From assembly GCA_006247105.1 (NCBI GenBank), contig CM016926.1, positions 558,001 through 622,000 on the forward strand: DNA of 64,000 nt. The letters run 5' to 3'. This DNA is from Giardia muris (lineage: Eukaryota; Fornicata; Diplomonadida; Hexamitidae). Below the pieces are notes generated by a model. The model was not told the origin of the DNA. It did not search any database and saw only the letters and a list, made by a program, of their open reading frames with translations. The position numbers were made by a program, and so were the translations under genes. Below are positions 1 to 12,000 of this stretch, piece after piece (the stretch's first letter is position 1; every line of letters begins with the position of its first letter).

Positions 1-22
1 GATTTCATGCCTAAAAAAACGC

Positions 23-3000
23 ATGAGTGATCGCGATCTCCTCGTCGAGGTCTACGCGGGCGAGGAGCTTTTCCCACTGGACGGTCGCGCCTTCTACGCG
101 AAGCACCAGACCGTCTACGTCTGTGACGAGTTCATGCAGTCCCGAATCTTCCACACTTTTGAGGCACAAGTCACGGCTCTTGCCACCCTACCCATGGGAG
201 GGCTCCTCCTCGTCGCCACAGCGCGGAAGGATGGGACCTTCATCGAGGTCGTCGATGGGACGAACGGTGATGCCGTTCATTCATATGTGCTCCCACCGGA
301 TGTTGGGCCAGCCGCCAGGATGGCTGTTAGTCCCGACGGACAGGCCTTAGTCCTCTTGACCGCATACCCCATCGAGGCCCTCTATCTCATTCGCCTGAAC
401 CGGATGAATGACGGGTTGGTCCTTGCTCAGCTCGACTTGACCGTATACTCACCCATTGTCGCGCTATCCGAGGAGGCAAATGCCTCGGAGGAGAAGATCT
501 CAAATTGGAGAGCGCTTTCGTTCTGCCCTGATGATGGAGGAGCTATCGTTTGTATCTCTAAAACTATCGCCCTCCTGGTGCTCGTACAGCTCACAGGTAA
601 CCATTGTTACCTCGTGGCACGCCCAATTGGACAAGGGTTCGTGCAAGGTGCCCAAGGCACGAACATTGATGACTTTATCGAAAAAAACTTTATATCGAGC
701 CTTTCCTTCGACGTTCTTCACCCTCTCAACCCACCAGAGGAGGCCTCGACAGACGGGTTCACAGTCACGACGACTTTGGCATCTCCAGATGGGATCTGGA
801 CGGCACATTCCGAAGAGGATGTCTCCAAGGTCCTGCAGAATGTATTTGGACAAGCACTACCTAGTGCGGACCGAGATTCTGCGAGTTATCTCTCCCTTGT
901 CGAGCGGTATTGCGACCTTGGCTATAATTCAGTGAGCGCCCCACAAGGCTTCAGCGAGCGCGTCAATATCGCGTACACAGACGTTTTCACGCATTTCTAC
1001 GCCCTGCCCAGCGTCTCTGCCACCGATTGGACGGAGACGGAGCAGGTCCTTGTTGGAGGCCGTTGGGGACAGAAAACGTCTCCACGTGACTTTCTCCGGA
1101 GCCGAGAGAGCCGTTGCCTCCCAGCGATCACGGCCCAGACGGCATTCTCGTTCACGGGGGCACATGTTTGGATACCGCATCGGCAGGCTTGTCTGCTGGC
1201 GTGTAGAAACCTTGGACTCGTCGCGTTTTTCATTCCGCAACGGGGACGTATCGATAAGGCTAACGCGGAGCGCCTACTCTCGTCTGGGGTCATCCTCTTC
1301 CCGCCACCCCCACGTACCGCTCTCGTCGACATGGACTTTCAGTTCGATAACGAGGATAGGGACATGCATAGGTGGTTGGAGCTCCCTGAGCTTATGCTTG
1401 GATTACATGACGGTCTGGCTTCTAACTCCATCATCTACGACCTACCACACGTTCCCATCAATGATTGGTACTCTGGGGATAGACGCCTTTTAAGTGTGAG
1501 TGCGTCTTTCTATCGGGAGGATGGACAGATGGGTGCGGATGACAACTACATTGATCGCCAAGATGGTCGAGGAGGTGATAGTATGTCGAAGTTGGGGATC
1601 CTCTTTATCTGTGGGTTTGGAGATTCGACGGTGAGATGGTATAAGTACCTCCTCTCAGACTCCGATGACGATTCCGGCATGCAACCCCTCTACGCCCATA
1701 CATATCTGACTCTTGGCCCAGCCAGATACTTGCACACATTAGCTCTCAAGGAGACTTCTCCATATTTCACGGAGAAATCCCCATCACAGCATCAGGTCTG
1801 TTTGGCGGTGACGACTGAGGCAATTGGTTATCTCCCCTCCTTCCCCATCAAGGAGGGGACTCAGGCAAACGTCTCAGTGATTCGCCCTGCCGTCTTACAT
1901 ACTGTCATACCTTCGCTTGTATTTGACGGGATGAACCTACGAGCGACACACTTCCGTTCCTTGATGAACATTCGTCTGATGGTTGAGATGCAAGCAGACG
2001 TCTACAAGTATACTCCGACGCAAGCGAAGGTTGCTTACTATGCTCTTATGAAGTATCATACGGGACTCCTGGTCAATAGTCCTGAGACCATCTTCAGAGA
2101 CTTCTTGCGGCCACCACCTCAAAACCCGATGCATTCCTGCTTGATAAACGACCGGATTAGTACGAATCCCACTTTGATGCTTTCGGATTACGTCCCTTTG
2201 ACGACCGTTCTCAATCTATCTGGTGGGAAGCGAGCAGCCTCCGTAGTACGTGGGTCGATCGCGACAATTCCTTATGGTAGGTTACTCTCTAACTCAGATG
2301 CTGTCTATCATTGCGTCTTTTTAGGGACTCTTGATACTGGCCGTCTATATATGATGCTACATGGAGATGATAAGCTTCTCGCCACGAATTACTTTTCTTG
2401 TCGGTTACCACTCTCAATTCTTGACACCAAATGGTACATTCCTGACCCAATCACTTCTCTCATCGCGATCCCAGACTTGAAGTTCATTATCACAGGCCAT
2501 TCAAGCGGGTATGTTCGGATCTTCTATTGTGGCTTCTCCAATGCAGACTCAGTTTCTTTACGACGTCGGATGCTGATCAACCTTCTTCATCGTATCAAGG
2601 TTTCGGAGCTTCCGATCACACATCTGAAGTTCTCCACCTCATACCACCAGCTGGTAGTCTTGGATGCGGCGGATAACCTCTTCTTCTTTGGAGGCCCTCA
2701 GATGGAGTTCGTCTTCTGTGGAATGCTCCAATTGAAAACACAATCCTATCTCAGCTCGCTTTATGAAGCTATCAATGAAGGGCAAGGCTCGGACCCCTTC
2801 GGATACTCGGCATTCTCCCTTCACTTTCAAGCCTATCTTCTTCAGAAGTTTAACAACCTCATTATCGATGGCGATTCAATCGCTACCTTGCTGAAATATC
2901 TCGATACTGCAGAGGCTCTAAGAGGTCTGGAACTCAATCAAGGGCGAAGGGCAGCAAGCTGTTCAATCTATTTAGCCCTCACCAATGCCACATCGAACCT

Positions 3001-6000
3001 TCATCTAGACTTCTTGAATCAATCGGTTCCGACGCCCGCCGTGCCTCTCACGGAGGATCAGAAGGATAACACGAAGGATGTCAGCCGTGCGGCCCATGGA
3101 CTTTTGACTGCGCATCAATCCACCCAGGTCTATTCTGTTCCCATTCGTCTGGCAAGTATGGAGATCGACCTTGACCTTCCCACTTCTGAGCGGATGGAGC
3201 GCCCTCGAGGCAACGACATGAAGCTTATGCACGCTCTGATGAACAGCTTTCGGCCGACCTACAACCCCTTCATCGATCCGTTCGTCCCACTCCTCTACAC
3301 GACCGTGACAGACCTCGCTTTGACCTGTGAGTTCATCTACGTGGCGTTTGCTAATGGTGACATCCTTCGACTCACTTATCCAGACGTCGATATCGGTGCG
3401 ATCCGATCGGAGACATCCTCAATCGTCCTGCAAGCAGACTACGCCGAGGCCCTTGCCTCTAGTGCGGAGCGCGAGCTCGACGTGCTCTCGGGGAAGTACG
3501 CCAAGATCGTCACTGACCGTTTGTTATTGGACCCTGCAACCATGCATCCTCATGTCTTCCGTACTAGCCTTCCAATAAAGCGGTTAGCTGTTGACCCCTG
3601 CGCGATCCCTCCGCCTTGCTCTCTCTGTGATATCCTCTATGTGGGCCTGGAGGATGGGCGAGTCCAAGCATATGCTGGAAAGCACGAGGTCGATCAGAAC
3701 ATGGCATCAAGGATGGCGCAGTACATCCTGGAAACTCCCCTTCTGGGTGCATCTGGAGGAGATGCGATCATTAAGATGAGTGGCCCCATCACCTCTCTAA
3801 GCCTCATACCTGAAGCTGGCCTATTAGCAGTTTCGGATAGCCGTGGTGCCACTCTGGTCATTCCAATGCCCCAGCTCTCCTCCGTATATATCAAGCGAGT
3901 ATTAGCACAGGTCAGAGACCTTCAGGACATTTCTGGACCAAACGTCTCTCAAATCTCCGCCACCATGGTTCCAGCCGCATCTGATTTCATTTGTACCACA
4001 GCTGGAAAGACGCTTGACGAGCTTGATGATGTGCCTCATTATCTGATTCGTTGTTTCCGGAGCGGGGAGATGAACTTTTCTCGCCTAGCGACGAATTGCT
4101 CGGCAGTCGATTCAATTGGAGTTGGTTTTGCAGATGCCCAAGGAAATACCTTGACCTATTACAACGATCACATGAGTAGCTTTCTGACCCTCCTAATCGC
4201 AAACTCGGCAGGGTCAGTGATCCTTCAGCAGCTTCCCGCCCAGGTTGTGGCGGGAGCGAGCCAACAGATCCAGGCCGTGAACGCCTCCCTCAAGAACTTC
4301 GCCCAGTTGCAAGCCTCGCAGGATTCTCTCATGCTTGCTACGGCCAGCTCGAAGATTTTCGCGAGCTGGAGGGTAGGAATGGCTACACGCATGCGGAACC
4401 GTGCCGGGGTCATGCTGTTACGGGACTACCAGGTCGCGTATCGTACCTATGAGCAGCTTATTCACGCCCTTACTGCCACCGAGCGGGTCACAGACGGTCC
4501 ACTCTGGTGTACGGAGACATCTTTGACCCCGCCTCTATCTTCGCATCATCCTATCCTCCTCACGCAGGAGGCACAAGCCCTTCTACAAGGGTCGACGACA
4601 TACAATGACATGGAGCAGTTCCTTCACTTTGACGAGCTCCGGCATCTGGCATCCATTGCAAACGCGCACGATGCCGAGGTTATTGGAATGGCCTCTGCGG
4701 CGGTCCAGAAGGCCGTCTCACGGATGGTTGCAAAGGTCGTCCTCGTCAACGCACCCTCGCACCAGGATCTCAGCGTCCGACTCGCGGCGCAGGCTTGCGC
4801 CCTTCGTTTTAGCAACAAGCTCAAGGAAAAGTCGCTTGAGAAGACCTTCGAGGAGGTGCAGAAGTTACGGGAGTCTTGTAAGGAGCTGGAGGCGGACAAC
4901 ATGCGCGTCCTGACCGGAAATGACCTGGACGTGGTATATAAGAACTCGACCCTTCAATCTCTTGAAGCACTTGCGAAAAATAAGCCTGTCTATGGTATTG
5001 GGCCTGGTGAACATCCCTCACCATTTGAGCTCTCACGCACTTCGACTAAGGTCAAGTCTCTTACTAATTTGAACCGTATATCTTCCATTAAGAGCATGAA
5101 AGAGGCACTCTCGCGGATTACTAGTAGATCCACCCTTAGTGAGTTGGATCAGCTTGCACAGGAGGAGGGAAAGAGAATCGACGTTAACAAGATCCTGCTC
5201 TCATCTCATCGCATTCCGGAGACAACCTTCCGGATTTCTAACGATGTGACGGTCCTCGCACGCAATTATCTCTTCAAGCACGTCTCGGAGGTCGAGCGGA
5301 TGCTACGCTCCTCGATCTTGAGAGGGTTCATGTACCTCTCCAGCTTGGAACGGATTCTGATCCATCAGAGTCGTCAGGATGAGGTTGGCTACGCCGTCTG
5401 TGGTCTTGCCGACCCAGCCGTATACATTCCTTCCTTCCCAATCCCTCAGACGTCCGAGAGTATTATGAAGAAGGCAAGAAAGGTATGTTACCTCAGATCA
5501 GCTCAAATAGCTTCCGAACGATACAGTATTTACGCTCCACAGATCACCCTTCTTAAAGGCTTGGAATCCTCTGTTAAGGGTAAGGATAATAGTGTTCAAC
5601 TTCTTTTTGGGCTTGGAGCTGCGCCTGCCGGACGTAATTCCGTCTTTATCCGTAAGGGCACTACGGACGAGACAGGAGGAGAGGAGAACGCGGAACAACA
5701 GCTACAGAAGACATTGGAGTACAATCCGTCGACATACTATTATAAGCCAGATGATCCGTTCTTTATTGTGGACAGTCGGGTTGTGATTTCCACTTCCACA
5801 GATGATGAGGGTGGGGCGGCAACTATGGAGCTTCCAACATCCCAGACACTCTTCTCAATGCTTCAGCTCTCCACCGAGCTCTCCGACCGGGCTCCTCCCG
5901 TCCCATACGCGCAGGTCACGAATAGTAACGTCTTTGGATATGTCTATCCGCGCCTCCCCCCCGCGGATATCCTTGGGAGCCATGACTCCCTTTCTCTCCG

Positions 6001-9000
6001 TCGTGCATTGTTCCCCGAGAGTGAGAGTGCGTTTGTGATCCGCGCGAAGCAGCAAATCATTCTTCTCCGCGCGATCGCGATTTTGTTGATGCAGGATATG
6101 AACAAGAAACTAGCCGAGGAACGTGATCGGAAGTATAGAATCCAATCGAGGATCCAGGAGCTAGTCACTCAGCTGAAGGATAATGGGAAAGAGATCATCT
6201 ACATCGCAAAAGAAGAGACTCTTCTCAAGCTTATCGAAGAGCAACGGGCACGGCTCTTTACGGAGCTGACGGACCAAGGGATTGGACCAGAGGAGGCCGC
6301 GGCACGTGCTGCAAAGGCCGCCGTCCTCAATCTTCCTAATGAGGATTACATTTCCAATCTTGTAATGGAGAACATTGATGTGCAGCTTCTTGATGTCAAT
6401 ACGATCACGGGTTATAGTCCAGACGGAGCCACATCCGGTGCCAAGCCCTGCGAGAGCCTCGCTCTCATGCTCGGTTATAATCCGTACACAGGGAAACAGG
6501 GGACGAAAGAGCAGTCGTACTCGGAGTACCTCACGGGAGCCTTGCGGCAACTTGCGGCCCCAGGCCCCATCGAGAAGATAGGGACGACTGTCAAAGATTT
6601 TCTAGACACACTCACATTGGAGGAGGCGATGCACGCCGTACAACGCCAAGGCAATGAGGCGGAGCAGCGCAAGTTCGAGGAAAGCTGCCTCGGGCTTCTT
6701 GACCTCAACTTACGCCTTGCAAAGTTCCAGGACAACACGGCCGTCAACTCAGCTCTCCTGGCCTTGACGGACGAGGGCCTGTTTCGAATCGAGCACCTAC
6801 AGACCTTGATTGCGCGCATGCGGAAGGAGGAGCGGACGAAGAACAATGTTACTGATAGGGAGGTGCTTCGTCTCTGGTATTCGTATAAGCGTGCGCTCTA
6901 TGAGATGATGCGGGGCGCGATCGACGCTGCGAACCGGGTTACGGTTCGGGATATTCCTTTACCCACGTCATATGGGCTAGACAAATGCCCAGGGATGAAA
7001 CTCAGCAAGGAACAGGAGGCAGAAATAGAGCAATACCGAGCCCGTATCAACGAGCTCATGGATAAGAGGATGAAGGATAGAAGAAACCTTGAGGCATCAT
7101 GTCGAACTCTTCGAGAACAAGCACACGAGCTGAGCCTCCAGTTTGATGCGGAAAGGCTTTCGGGGTTGCGTGCACGACGATTTAATGCCGAGCTGAAGCT
7201 TCAAGCCATTCAGCTCGCGGTTAGTTCTATGAACCTCCGAATCCTTGCACGACACCGCCAGCTTGATAGCGAGGATGTGGCGGCGCGTCATGTCCGTGGA
7301 TTAGTACGTGAGGCCACTAGTCTTGGACAGTCCGAGACGGTTCTTAATGCGCTTCTTGACCGTCTTCAACAGCGGATGACGATCCTACGCACGGCAGAGA
7401 AGGTTTATCTCGGAGGTATCAAGAGAGAATTGCAAGATCCCGGTCTATTGAAGTACCTTCGCCAGAGAAGTAACCCAAAGGTGACTCGCAATACGATCCG
7501 AACATACTTCACCAGCGCCCCCAACATCGATCATGCTATTGAGGGGCTTCGCAATACGGCGGAACAACGGAGTGGGAGCTTTGAGGCTGGGATGGGGACC
7601 ACTTACCTCTCCTATGCGTCGATTCAGGCGATCAACCAAGGGATTTTGGCCGCCACAGACCAGCAGGTCGCACAAGTCTCGAAGGCGTATCAGGAGGTCT
7701 TGCTTGCTAACGAGGATGACGCCCTCCGATGGCTTGCGGCCACTCATAGTCTAGTTGGGAACAAGGGGGATGCCGATTTCAGAGACCTGCTTCTGGAATC
7801 GGCGTTGGCTGACGCCCTCTTCTTTGAGACTCCGACCTCCTCACAGCCATACCCAATCCTGATTGGCGACCAGGATATTCCGAAGATGGACCTTCCAGCC
7901 CTCGTTTCTCTCCCCGCAACGGAGAACCCATTACTCGTCTCAATCATCAGTCGTATCATCCCGCTTCAATCGCTCCCGAACATATCCCAATTAATAGGGC
8001 AGGTCTCATCCAATGCGAATGAGTTGACGACCTTCGACGTGCTCCGTTGCACGAAGCTCGGTCTCGAGCTGCAGATCTACGAAACGACGCGTTTCTTGCA
8101 AGAAGTCCAGACGTCTCTCGGATCTTTCAAGCAAGAGGATACATACTACGGTACCAAGGTCGATGAGAGCAATCACGCCTCCTTAACACTCACGCGTAAG
8201 AACAATACGGCCTTTCTGGATCTACCACTCGTAGTCCTTCTTACCGAAGGCCAGATTGAGGGTACACGCTCATGGGATGCAATTGTTGACACACGTCCCC
8301 TTGTTTTTGGTGGGGTGCGTGTCGGGCTTGACATTGCGAAGACGGAGATGCGTCTTGGAAGACAGGTTTCGGTCGATAGACCTACCGATGATTTTGGAGC
8401 CGACGTGGACTTAGATTTGGCTGCGGAAGAGCAGGAAGACTTCATCCTTCCGGATGAGGCATCATATGCAGTGCTCGATAAGGCATACATTGACATGCTC
8501 AATGACAACATCCGAGCTTTGGGAGAACGTCGTAGTGCGGTTCTGATGAATCTCTCGCGCTTCCGTCAAAAGACGAAGCTAGTCCAGCATCGGATCGACA
8601 TCCTCGACTGGGAGAAGCAGGATGCAGTCGCGCAAGCTCGCGATTACCAGCTCATTCGGCTTAGCAAAGAGATGCACGAGATCCTACGCGAAAGCACGAC
8701 GACGACCGAGAAGCGTAGTCGCGAGGTCAACAGCGTCCAGAGGAAGTTGGAGCACACAAGGAAGACGAACATCCTCGCCAACAACCAGATCGAAAACCGG
8801 ATCAACGCCATTCCTCTCGAGATCAAAGCGATTGAGCAGCAGAACGTCGCTCTCGAGGCCCGGATTAACGAGTTACGGGCGAAGAACACGCAACGACGAC
8901 AAGCGATCCCAGAGGCAGACGTTGATGAGGTTGAAGTTGGTTCACAAGCCGAAGCTGACAAGAAGTTCCGTCGTATTGCGGCCCTTAGAAAGATGAAGGA

Positions 9001-9088
9001 ATTGAGCCGCGCACAAGAGGAAGAGCTTCAATTCCTCATGCGGGAGCTAGAGAAACTTCGTAAGAGGACGTACCCGAGCTTTGACTGA
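23..9088 (+). CDS. Giant WD-repeat/coiled-coil protein, probable CFAP43-type axonemal protein
   Basis: This 3021-aa protein has a beta-rich, WD-propeller-like N-terminal half (about residues 1-1450). A helical half follows, with coiled-coil stretches near 1590-1630, 2020-2055, 2330-2390 and 2830-3021. The last 200 residues (LGERRSAVL, then LDWEKQDA, then YQLIRLSKEM) resemble the C-terminal module of the CFAP43/CFAP44 family. In that family the two proteins form the tether that links the inner-arm dynein f/I1 motor to the doublet. The CFAP44 gene lies 9 kb away, which makes CFAP43 the favoured reading, but the N-terminal propeller is too divergent to confirm by eye. CFAP57 or another WD/coiled-coil axonemal protein is the alternative. 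The protein is much longer than animal CFAP43 (about 1650 aa). The ATG is preceded by an A7 run, the usual start context here. Its stop is 8 bp from the stop of the convergent next gene. Confidence 0.6.
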   Translation: MSDRDLLVEVYAGEELFPLDGRAFYAKHQTVYVCDEFMQSRIFHTFEAQVTALATLPMGGLLLVATARKDGTFIEVVDGTNGDAVHSYVLPPDVGPAARMAVSPDGQALVLLTAYPIEALYLIRLNRMNDGLVLAQLDLTVYSPIVALSEEANASEEKISNWRALSFCPDDGGAIVCISKTIALLVLVQLTGNHCYLVARPIGQGFVQGAQGTNIDDFIEKNFISSLSFDVLHPLNPPEEASTDGFTVTTTLASPDGIWTAHSEEDVSKVLQNVFGQALPSADRDSASYLSLVERYCDLGYNSVSAPQGFSERVNIAYTDVFTHFYALPSVSATDWTETEQVLVGGRWGQKTSPRDFLRSRESRCLPAITAQTAFSFTGAHVWIPHRQACLLACRNLGLVAFFIPQRGRIDKANAERLLSSGVILFPPPPRTALVDMDFQFDNEDRDMHRWLELPELMLGLHDGLASNSIIYDLPHVPINDWYSGDRRLLSVSASFYREDGQMGADDNYIDRQDGRGGDSMSKLGILFICGFGDSTVRWYKYLLSDSDDDSGMQPLYAHTYLTLGPARYLHTLALKETSPYFTEKSPSQHQVCLAVTTEAIGYLPSFPIKEGTQANVSVIRPAVLHTVIPSLVFDGMNLRATHFRSLMNIRLMVEMQADVYKYTPTQAKVAYYALMKYHTGLLVNSPETIFRDFLRPPPQNPMHSCLINDRISTNPTLMLSDYVPLTTVLNLSGGKRAASVVRGSIATIPYGRLLSNSDAVYHCVFLGTLDTGRLYMMLHGDDKLLATNYFSCRLPLSILDTKWYIPDPITSLIAIPDLKFIITGHSSGYVRIFYCGFSNADSVSLRRRMLINLLHRIKVSELPITHLKFSTSYHQLVVLDAADNLFFFGGPQMEFVFCGMLQLKTQSYLSSLYEAINEGQGSDPFGYSAFSLHFQAYLLQKFNNLIIDGDSIATLLKYLDTAEALRGLELNQGRRAASCSIYLALTNATSNLHLDFLNQSVPTPAVPLTEDQKDNTKDVSRAAHGLLTAHQSTQVYSVPIRLASMEIDLDLPTSERMERPRGNDMKLMHALMNSFRPTYNPFIDPFVPLLYTTVTDLALTCEFIYVAFANGDILRLTYPDVDIGAIRSETSSIVLQADYAEALASSAERELDVLSGKYAKIVTDRLLLDPATMHPHVFRTSLPIKRLAVDPCAIPPPCSLCDILYVGLEDGRVQAYAGKHEVDQNMASRMAQYILETPLLGASGGDAIIKMSGPITSLSLIPEAGLLAVSDSRGATLVIPMPQLSSVYIKRVLAQVRDLQDISGPNVSQISATMVPAASDFICTTAGKTLDELDDVPHYLIRCFRSGEMNFSRLATNCSAVDSIGVGFADAQGNTLTYYNDHMSSFLTLLIANSAGSVILQQLPAQVVAGASQQIQAVNASLKNFAQLQASQDSLMLATASSKIFASWRVGMATRMRNRAGVMLLRDYQVAYRTYEQLIHALTATERVTDGPLWCTETSLTPPLSSHHPILLTQEAQALLQGSTTYNDMEQFLHFDELRHLASIANAHDAEVIGMASAAVQKAVSRMVAKVVLVNAPSHQDLSVRLAAQACALRFSNKLKEKSLEKTFEEVQKLRESCKELEADNMRVLTGNDLDVVYKNSTLQSLEALAKNKPVYGIGPGEHPSPFELSRTSTKVKSLTNLNRISSIKSMKEALSRITSRSTLSELDQLAQEEGKRIDVNKILLSSHRIPETTFRISNDVTVLARNYLFKHVSEVERMLRSSILRGFMYLSSLERILIHQSRQDEVGYAVCGLADPAVYIPSFPIPQTSESIMKKARKVCYLRSAQIASERYSIYAPQITLLKGLESSVKGKDNSVQLLFGLGAAPAGRNSVFIRKGTTDETGGEENAEQQLQKTLEYNPSTYYYKPDDPFFIVDSRVVISTSTDDEGGAATMELPTSQTLFSMLQLSTELSDRAPPVPYAQVTNSNVFGYVYPRLPPADILGSHDSLSLRRALFPESESAFVIRAKQQIILLRAIAILLMQDMNKKLAEERDRKYRIQSRIQELVTQLKDNGKEIIYIAKEETLLKLIEEQRARLFTELTDQGIGPEEAAARAAKAAVLNLPNEDYISNLVMENIDVQLLDVNTITGYSPDGATSGAKPCESLALMLGYNPYTGKQGTKEQSYSEYLTGALRQLAAPGPIEKIGTTVKDFLDTLTLEEAMHAVQRQGNEAEQRKFEESCLGLLDLNLRLAKFQDNTAVNSALLALTDEGLFRIEHLQTLIARMRKEERTKNNVTDREVLRLWYSYKRALYEMMRGAIDAANRVTVRDIPLPTSYGLDKCPGMKLSKEQEAEIEQYRARINELMDKRMKDRRNLEASCRTLREQAHELSLQFDAERLSGLRARRFNAELKLQAIQLAVSSMNLRILARHRQLDSEDVAARHVRGLVREATSLGQSETVLNALLDRLQQRMTILRTAEKVYLGGIKRELQDPGLLKYLRQRSNPKVTRNTIRTYFTSAPNIDHAIEGLRNTAEQRSGSFEAGMGTTYLSYASIQAINQGILAATDQQVAQVSKAYQEVLLANEDDALRWLAATHSLVGNKGDADFRDLLLESALADALFFETPTSSQPYPILIGDQDIPKMDLPALVSLPATENPLLVSIISRIIPLQSLPNISQLIGQVSSNANELTTFDVLRCTKLGLELQIYETTRFLQEVQTSLGSFKQEDTYYGTKVDESNHASLTLTRKNNTAFLDLPLVVLLTEGQIEGTRSWDAIVDTRPLVFGGVRVGLDIAKTEMRLGRQVSVDRPTDDFGADVDLDLAAEEQEDFILPDEASYAVLDKAYIDMLNDNIRALGERRSAVLMNLSRFRQKTKLVQHRIDILDWEKQDAVAQARDYQLIRLSKEMHEILRESTTTTEKRSREVNSVQRKLEHTRKTNILANNQIENRINAIPLEIKAIEQQNVALEARINELRAKNTQRRQAIPEADVDEVEVGSQAEADKKFRRIAALRKMKELSRAQEEELQFLMRELEKLRKRTYPSFD

Positions 9089-9096
9089 GCAACCAT

Positions 9097-12000
9097 TCAC
9101 TCTCTCAACATGCCTTGTTGGATGAGGTATGCACGCACTCGCTGCCGGCGCCAAGCCAGGGCGGAGGCGACATAGTCTTCACTGAGGGCAACCTGATATG
9201 CCTCGAAGTAGAACATTCTGAGCTGCCAGATGATTTCCATTGCGAGGGCGGAGATCTGTTCGGCTTGGATGCTAGTATTCCGCATAAGGGAGAAGGAGTC
9301 GGTGACGACCTTTCCCAAGAGCAAGAGTAAAAAGAGGTAGCGATAACGGTTGAAGAACTTCTTCGTCGCGTCCATAAGGATTGTGATCCCACGGAAGCTT
9401 GATGATTGGATTCGTGGGTTATCGGTCACGGCCCTGAGTAATGCCTCTGCGGTTTGTATGGTTTCTGGAAGCATACAATTGTCTGGGTGAAGGAAGGATT
9501 GCATGAAGATGTTGATGGGATTAGCTTCTTGACCCTGAGTATAGGGGAAATGATAAGCGACACTATTCCGGACCAGTTGAAGGATCCCCTGGATCATTTC
9601 AAGGAAGGCGATGAAGGCGTTCACCTGCTTAAGAAGCAAGTGGTTGAGGCGGGTCTCAAGGGTGGTCAGGAAGATGGGGCTTTCGACGAGACCATTATAT
9701 TGCGTCAAATTTCGGATATGGACGCTACTCTCCTTTGCCAAATATCCACTTACGGTATAGAAGGGTGAGGTGGTGGTGGCAGTAGTTAACATCTCGAGGA
9801 ATTGGAAAAGAAGGTCATAGCCAAAGACCTCCCAATCGTCGGAATGATGGAGGACGCTGCAGATATCTGTACTAAGTTGGAAGCCACAATAAGGAAGGTC
9901 GGCGACAAGAGCCTGGACCTGCTCAACCTTCGTGGCTGGGTCGAAGAGAGTCATGTAGAAACGAGGGTTATCCACACTTAACCCGTATAGGGGCGATGTG
10001 TCCGGGCTCTTCTGAATCATATCGACAAGGAGCTTATCTGGAAACACGAATAGGCCGGTAAACCCCGTGGAATGCCGTTTGTACTCCTCACTCATGAGGA
10101 TGAGCTTATGGAGAATGACACGAGCCACTTCATGATGGATGTTATACACCTCCAGGCCGCAATGTTGAACCCTTATGTGGGGTATTTTTCCATACACGTC
10201 ATCTCCCACCCCATGCCCACCCACGGCTCCTCCCTCCACTATTTGAGTAGGATTCAGCCTTGAGAGCTTAGAAAGGTCATACCGTTGCTTCCCTACACGA
10301 GTAATTGACGTCGCTAACTGTTGAAGATAGGCATGCTCCAAATCGCTTGCATATTGCATGACAGAATAGTTCCTGATGGTTTCAACAGCAGCACGAATGG
10401 TGGGAGGACACTTCTGAAGCGTTGGAGCTCTATACACGCGCCGTCCAGTACGCGTCCAACTGATATTATTAGCCGTTCCAAGCCCAGTCCTCATGGCGAT
10501 ACTTGGAGAAAAGGAGAGGCGTTTGAGAGTCGCACCAGGATAATAACGGAAGTCTGCGTATTGAGCACGCACCGACGTGACAAGATCCAAGCGGAAGCGT
10601 TCTCGTCCATCAACGTTACCTTTAGTCCCCACGGCCATATAACTGGAATGCATGATCCTTGCACTATTGCTCTTGATGGAGTTCGCGATGTTAAGGTTAG
10701 CGTTTCCAAGGACGTAGTTTGAGAACGGTTCATGCGATAATGACATCGGAGAGATGTGCAGAGGACTTCCCGATGTGACATTTGTGTAATAGCCGGTCGA
10801 AAGGCCTACCGGGAGCAAAACACGAAGCCCCATGCACGCATCCTGCGGCTGTCTCAACTCCACAAAGATCTGACGGCAGCTTATGAGGAGACGTTGTTCT
10901 AACCACCAATCACGGCAGATAGCATACTTGACCCGTGAATCCATGCGGAACTTTGCAAGAGCCCCGACGATGGCGGTCTTCGAGACGTACTCGGGCTTAT
11001 CCAAAGCCTTTCCTAGACGAAAGATAAAACCATGCACGCTCAGAAGACGGGTCTGGAAGATAGCTCTTTCCTCCAATGAGCTTGGCAGGACGCCTATGGC
11101 TGCCGTCCCCATATCGTTATCAATTCGCTTGAAGCGCATTCCAAGAGCCCCCAATAAGGATTGATGACGCTCACTCCACATCGTCTCCATCTTCGTCAAG
11201 CGCGTCTCAATGGCCACGTTAGGAATAGGTTGTGGAGGAACGGTGGTCCCTTGTAACTGGTGAAACGGATAGACTATCTGCTCAAGCATATCCTGGTGGA
11301 GTTCATCTTGCGCTCCTGCGGAGACTAGAATGCTGAGATGGCCGGAGATCGCGTGAGTAGCCCCATGAGTCAAAGGTCCACGACCCTCTCGAAGGGCTCG
11401 AGGCGCATATTGCAATAACGTGGAGATGGGATAATATAGGTTATTGAAGCTACAGAGAAGGTACTGGTGTGGGGCTTGATAATCATTCCCGGTTTGTAAG
11501 GGCCTATGATACGAGCCCATGTACCTCTGCAAGACTTTAGCCACCGCCGCACTCCTCTTGAAGGCTTGAGTGCTCAAGAACGGACAGGTCTGAGATCCAT
11601 AAATGGGAAGTGCTCCACCCTCCAGGAAGTTCCGTTGGATCCGCCCATGTATCTCATGGAGCTCTGCCTTGTTACACCGTTTGACCATGAAGTTATCTGC
11701 TGCAAAGGCGGCGATCGCAGCCTTCTGGCTTGCTGAGAACCGCTCGATAAGACCGGACTCTTGTATGAGCCGGATTACCGTTTCAGCATATTGTTCAATG
11801 GTTCCTTGTTTGAGAGAATACGAGTTGACGGGCCTACTTACCGTTGGGGCCTCATTTTGCGTAGCCTGGGAGTTCTTAGGCTCATCCTTCTGCGTCTTGG
11901 GGGCTCTTTTGCGTGCAGGCTCGACCTCTTTGGGTTCCTCCTGTTTCTTGGTCTTCTTCCTTCCTCTCTTCGGGTTCTCCTCCGGTTCCGTTATAGGTTC

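Noticed and set aside
1..22. Possible start of a divergent minus-strand gene (ATG at position 8, behind a T/A run)
   Set aside because: The context fits the bidirectional promoters seen elsewhere, but only two codons are in the window, so it cannot be supported.
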